Below, piece after piece: positions 60,331-64,000 of a DNA stretch of 64,000 nucleotides; within the stretch, counting starts at the first letter, position 1; each line of letters begins with the position of its first letter. The notes beneath the pieces were generated by a model. It was not told the origin of the DNA, made no database searches, and saw only the letters and a list, made by a program, of their open reading frames with translations. The position numbers and the translations under genes were made by a program. The stretch covers positions 24,483,725 through 24,547,724 of the forward strand of contig OX419344.1 of assembly GCA_948470475.1 (NCBI GenBank). The letters are read 5' to 3'. Source of the DNA: Galaxea fascicularis (Eukaryota; Cnidaria; Anthozoa; Scleractinia; Euphylliidae).

Positions 60331-63300
60331 ATGGCGGCCGATGCGAAGAAGAACGAAGAAGAATCAGACAAGGATTCTAAACGGGGCGATGCACCAGTTA
60401 AACTGAGGTATTTCTCTTTTAACAACTTCAGATGCTTTTCAATATCTTAAAGTTTTTTTAGGGACAATCGTTGTTTTGATCCTCCGAAATAGTCAACTGG
60501 TACACTTGTCACGTGTTGTGACACTGTCGTGCACTGCATCCTTAAAAATAAAGGAACTTAGTGCTGTTGCATGGCACTAAATAGAAATCAGCTGAAACTA
60601 TTTTAAGTTCAAGCGCTTAACAGACAAACCACCTCAACTTTTTTTGAGGATAATTCTGCAGAAATTAACAAAACGTTTCGCCAACCAACTCTCGATCCAT
60701 TTCATTATATTGACACCTGCTTTCATTGCTTGAACGTGAGATCATCTCTCCACTAATTCTTGGTGCATTGTATTTCTCTTTACAGTCATAAGCAGTTCAG
60801 GAGACTTGTTAAGAAAGAAAGGCGGAGGCAAAAAAGGCAGCAAGCAGCAAAGAAGAGGGAGCAGCAGGAACTCGAAGGTAATAAGTAAAAGTACCTTTAT
60901 TGTTTTAATGGAGGATTGCAGGATTTCATAATGTGCTATTAGTGAAGGATTTTATTGCTCATTGCTTGTTGTTTGCTACCCTCAGAGACCCGTGGGTAGC
61001 CTGTGTGAGGGCTCTTTTCATTTACTTGAACCAAGTACCAGGCACCTATCAGTCTGCACACAGACCACCTCCCATGAGCAACCACACGAACTGTCACTTA
61101 CCAGAGGTCTGGCTACAGCAATGTGTGGTTCCAGAAAATATCTATAACACCCCCACCCCTATGGAAGGTTTTTGGGTTTGCACCCTTCCACCCCCTGGAA
61201 ATTCTAACGTAGTTTTCCTACTTTTAAAACTTATGCTTTTTCCACCCCCCGCCTCCCCCCTTGGGATTCTGCTTTATTCATGCGATTTTATTCATATGCT
61301 TTATTCAAGTTTATTTTGGGAACCACTTCTGGTAGCTCCAACTGCAAGATTTACATGAGGGTCCCCTATATATACCGCTTTGCAAAATGCTTTCACTTAA
61401 AAATATTGAGACTGTTCACATGTCACGGATAATTCCCAACATTCGTTCACGTTCACGGAAAAATTAAACATGGGCAATCACAAATCACAAATAAATGAAT
61501 GAACCTAAATCACGTTTCATGAGAAAAAAAAATAGTCACAATCACGTTTCACAAAAAAAGTATAGGGGACCCTCTTACATCTGATGGGCAATCTGCTATA
61601 GTGATACATTTTCAAATTTTCACCCGGGAGAGATAGAGCAGATTACTTGGTCACCTCAATGGGGCTAAAAGCAATAATTACAAAATTTCAAACAGTTGAC
61701 TCTAAGAGTGATCGTGGTTGCTTACAAGATGTTCCATCCATAGTGATTTGACTTAAAAACTTTTGGTGTTTTGGAAAAATGGTCGCTTATGAGAGGTGGT
61801 TACAAAGGGAGGTGTGACTGTATATACTGTATATTAATATTTTTAAATTTATGTCTTTTCTTATGCCAACAGAAAAGTGGAGAATAGAGAATGATCCAGT
61901 ATTGAGGTGAGGCATAAATGTATGAAAGCTGGAAACCAAAATTTCTGTTGGTGGGCAACAGACAAGACTAATATCTGCCTTGTCTTTGATGTTACTAACA
62001 TTAGAGTCAGCAATTTAACTAGTCATTGTTTGTGAAAGAGGCAATCATTTTGGAATCTTTAATGTGTGCCGCTGAAATGTTTTAGACATTGATGTGGTTA
62101 TTTTGCTCTGTGCTCATAATCAAGTTTGGGTTGATGCATCAATGTATGTTTTGATCAGGGCCAAAATAGAGGCCAAGGAAAGAAAAGACAAGAAAAGATT
62201 TCTGGAAGAGGAGGAAGAGAGGTATGTGAAATGAAAATCCTAAGATCAAAATTTAAATTCTCATTTGTTGCCCCTTCAACCTATCATCCTTTAGCATCAC
62301 CCAACTAGTGGACTAATGCAAAATCCTGCATTTTGATTGGCTACACTTCTAGAGGACTATTAGCAATAATCCTTGAGTAGCGAAATTCACCGGTTTTGCA
62401 AACTGTTTTATTCCCATATAAATATTTCTCCAACTTGCATTTGTTAACTTTATTATTGCCTTTTCTGTCTGACAAGTTGGGTGATACTCAAACAATTAGG
62501 CCCTTCACCCTCAAGGGCCACAGGTCAATAGCCCATTCGGATTTGCCTCATGGGCTATTAACCAGTAGCCCTTGCTAGTATAGAACTATAGAGGAATTTC
62601 TGGAGGGGTGGGGGTGCAAACCAAAAACCCTTCTATGGGAAGGGTATGGATGTTTTCTGGAACCACACATCAAGATGTTGTATCAAGTATGGGTATGTGT
62701 TTTTTCAATAGGCCATTTCCAAATTACCTCAGGCCTCTTTTTCAAAGCAAGTCTTAGTGCTCATCCTTTCATATGTAAATCAATTTTCATTCACACGCAA
62801 ATTAAACTCAAGACATTTTCATGTGAATGAAAATTGATGTGCATATGAAAGGATGAGCACCAAGACTCACTTGGAAAAAAGGCCTGAGGTAATTCAAAAA
62901 TGGCCTATTAAGCTAATCTATGGTAGAATACTAAGGTAAGGGGTAATTTCAAGAATTAATTGATGAAATAAGATTAAGGGCATAATTTAACTTGAACAAA
63001 CTAGGCAGTACAGTTATGTTCTTCATTTTAGAAAAACCCAGCATCGTCTTTGGTTGGAGAGAGAAGCTATTGCTCAAGAAAGATTTCGAAAGATAAAAGA
63101 TGAGGAGGAACGAAAAATAAGAGAAAAACAGGAACAAGAGGTGAGAACCAAAACATGTTAATAAGTAACTTACACTTGTTCAGTCGGTTGGTGATCACAC
63201 ATACAGGATGGTCCACCAGTGTCTTTAAGCAGAAGAGTCTTTCTCCCTGCTCTTCTGTCATTTGCTGTCTACGCTTCAGTCAAGGTTCCAGCATGCTAGT

Positions 63301-63551
63301 CAGGAGTTCTGAATGGGGGCAGCCACTTCCTCATTAAATTACTTGAATAAATATTGTAGGTCCTTTGCATTGCACTCTTTTGAAACAACCGGTGTTATGT
63401 ATTCAGTGATGGCTGAATCATTCCATGTCATCAAGTTAATGATCTAACTGTTTCTGTGTTGTAGGAAAGAATCAAAAGAGAATGGGAAGAAGAACAGAGA
63501 AGGGAAAAGGAGAAAGAAGAACAAAAACAAAAAGCAATCAAAGAGAAAGAG
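60331..63551 (+). CDS. ZRSR2: ZRSR2-like U12/minor-spliceosome 3' splice-site factor, first six exons, runs off the right edge
   Basis: ZRSR2 (U2AF1-related) recognises the 3' splice site of minor introns. Exons: 60331-60407, 60786-60877, 61873-61906, 62159-62221, 63032-63140, 63465-63551. All are GT-AG and phase-consistent, 154 codons. The start ATGGCGGCCGATGCG gives an acidic/lysine opening. Exon 2 encodes HKQFRRLVKKERRRQKRQQA, matching the conserved HKKYR-type basic block of ZRSR2. Exon 5 has HRLWLEREAIAQERFRKIKD, equivalent to the family's LHEEWLLREQKAQEEF segment. Exon 6 has REWEEEQRREKEKEEQKQK, equivalent to the KEQWEEQQRKE segment. The two CCCH zinc fingers, the UHM-type RRM and any RS tail would lie beyond 64000. 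U2AF1-like paralogues are the main alternative, but the long charged N-terminus favours ZRSR. Confidence 0.88.
60408..60785. other. ZRSR2 intron 1, nothing recognised
   Basis: Donor GAG|GTATTT, acceptor TTTACAG. No repeats of note. Confidence 0.6.
61121..61205 (+). repeat. Dispersed repeat, arm 1
   Basis: ATGTGTGGTTCCAGAAAA through ACCCCCACCCCTATGGAAGG to CCTGGAAATTCT. The reverse complement, about 80% identical, is at 62593-62670. Confidence 0.75.
61357..61574. mobile_element. 218-bp non-autonomous DNA transposon with TTACAT target duplication
   Basis: Terminal inverted repeats GAGGGTCCCCTATA and TATAGGGGACCCTC (14 bp, perfect). TTACAT flanks both sides (61351-61356, 61575-61580). Internally there are tandem ATCACGTTTCA words and no open frame. 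Confidence 0.85.
62593..62670 (-). repeat. Dispersed repeat, arm 2 (inverted)
   Basis: Reverse complement of the copy in the ZRSR2 intron 2. The two arms flank exons 3 and 4. Confidence 0.75.
62707..62909. mobile_element. Foldback MITE, about 203 bp
   Basis: AATAGGCCATTT at the left and AAATGGCCTATT at the right are ends of long imperfect arms that also pair ACCTCAGGCC/GGCCTGAGGT, TGCTCATCCTTTCATATG/CATATGAAAGGATGAGCA and TCAATTTTCATTCACA/TGTGAATGAAAATTGA. A TA flank is possible. Its length equals the satellite unit by coincidence; the sequences are unrelated. Confidence 0.8.
63141..63464. other. ZRSR2 intron 5, nothing recognised
   Basis: Donor GAG|GTGAGA, acceptor GTTGTAG. No repeats of note. 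Confidence 0.6.
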
Positions 63552-64000
63552 GTGATATCACTGTTGATGGAATTGGTTATTCACTGACAAGTCTGTATCC
63601 CACCCAATTTTATGGTTCAAACTTTTCAATTTATCATTAATGCTTTTAAGAAAAGTCACATTATCAGATTTAGTGTATGAAGGAAACATCACTATACATG
63701 TTTCTAAACAATAAAATTTCAGAAAGAAGAGTTTAATGTTTACTTAAAAGGGTTGAGTTTATAACCTTTTCCACATTTGGTTTTTGATTAAAGATGATTA
63801 TGAATGTAGAGAGAAGACTTGCAGCAACCACCTTTGCAACTTAATTTTTGAAACATCTCTTCAGATTCCTGTCATTCAGTGTATACATTAAAACAAAATT
63901 AAAGATTGAATAGTTTAGTGCTATGATAGTGTTTACTATTCCCAATAAGATATATACAGTAATTCCTCAAAATGGCAAATGGATATGAGTATTCTTTGTC
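63552..64000. other. ZRSR2 intron 6, open at the right edge
   Basis: Begins GAG|GTGATATC. AT-rich; no acceptor with a continuing ZRSR reading frame was found before the window ends. Confidence 0.55.

Larger units (their letters stand above)
60878..61872. other. ZRSR2 intron 2, repeat-rich
   Basis: Holds one arm of a dispersed inverted repeat (61121-61205) and the 218-bp MITE (61357-61574). The open frame across 60933-61358 is repeat-derived. Confidence 0.6.
62222..63031. other. ZRSR2 intron 4, repeat-rich
   Basis: Contains repeat arm 2, a small AATAGCCCAT/ATGGGCTATT hairpin (62527-62559) and the MITE at 62707-62909. Confidence 0.6.

Noticed and set aside
60933..61358. 141-residue plus-strand frame upstream of ZRSR2 exon 3
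   Set aside because: It overlaps a dispersed repeat found inverted at 62593-62670 and has no homology to ZRSR; intronic.
62707..62909. Escaped copy of the 203-bp satellite
   Set aside because: Only the length coincides. The sequence is an unrelated foldback element.

Overview
This is animal nuclear DNA. It is AT-rich and intron-dense, with short GT-AG exons, tRNA-derived SINEs and many short inverted-repeat transposons. The two genes and the repeat style suggest a non-vertebrate metazoan, most likely an anthozoan cnidarian such as a coral. That placement is inference; no species-diagnostic sequence was recognised.

Layout. (1) Bases 1-40092 are one uninterrupted tandem satellite with a 203-bp unit, about 197 copies, entering from the left edge. 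It has no credible genes: the many 60-75-residue open frames are the same unit read repeatedly. The copies form shifting higher-order repeats with periods of 3, 5, 6, 7 and 13 units. (2) Bases 40341/40513-60160, minus strand, carry an intron-rich gene recognised as CEP164, the centriolar distal-appendage protein that licenses ciliogenesis. I trace 26 phase-consistent exons (about 1,072 codons), including a 25-bp microexon, plus one doubtful further exon. The conserved C-terminal part of CEP164 is not seen before the gene meets the satellite, so the array either sits in a late CEP164 intron or has cut the gene off. The intron before the microexon also holds a 1.9-kb minisatellite of 28-bp units and a perfect 30-bp hairpin. 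(3) Bases 60331-63551 and beyond, plus strand, carry the first six exons (154 codons) of a ZRSR2-like gene, a minor-spliceosome 3' splice-site factor. It runs off the right edge before its zinc fingers and RRM. The two start codons are 170 bp apart, head to head, so the promoter is probably shared.

The introns contain several well-delimited non-autonomous elements: four tRNA-SINE copies (two of them an inverted pair, one 13 nt inside a splice donor), a TTAA-flanked piggyBac-like MITE, TA-flanked MITEs, two elements with perfect 6-bp target duplications, and other foldbacks. No functional tRNA, rRNA, CRISPR or prokaryotic gene structure was found. The main points of interest are the satellite, its higher-order structure, and its junction with CEP164.
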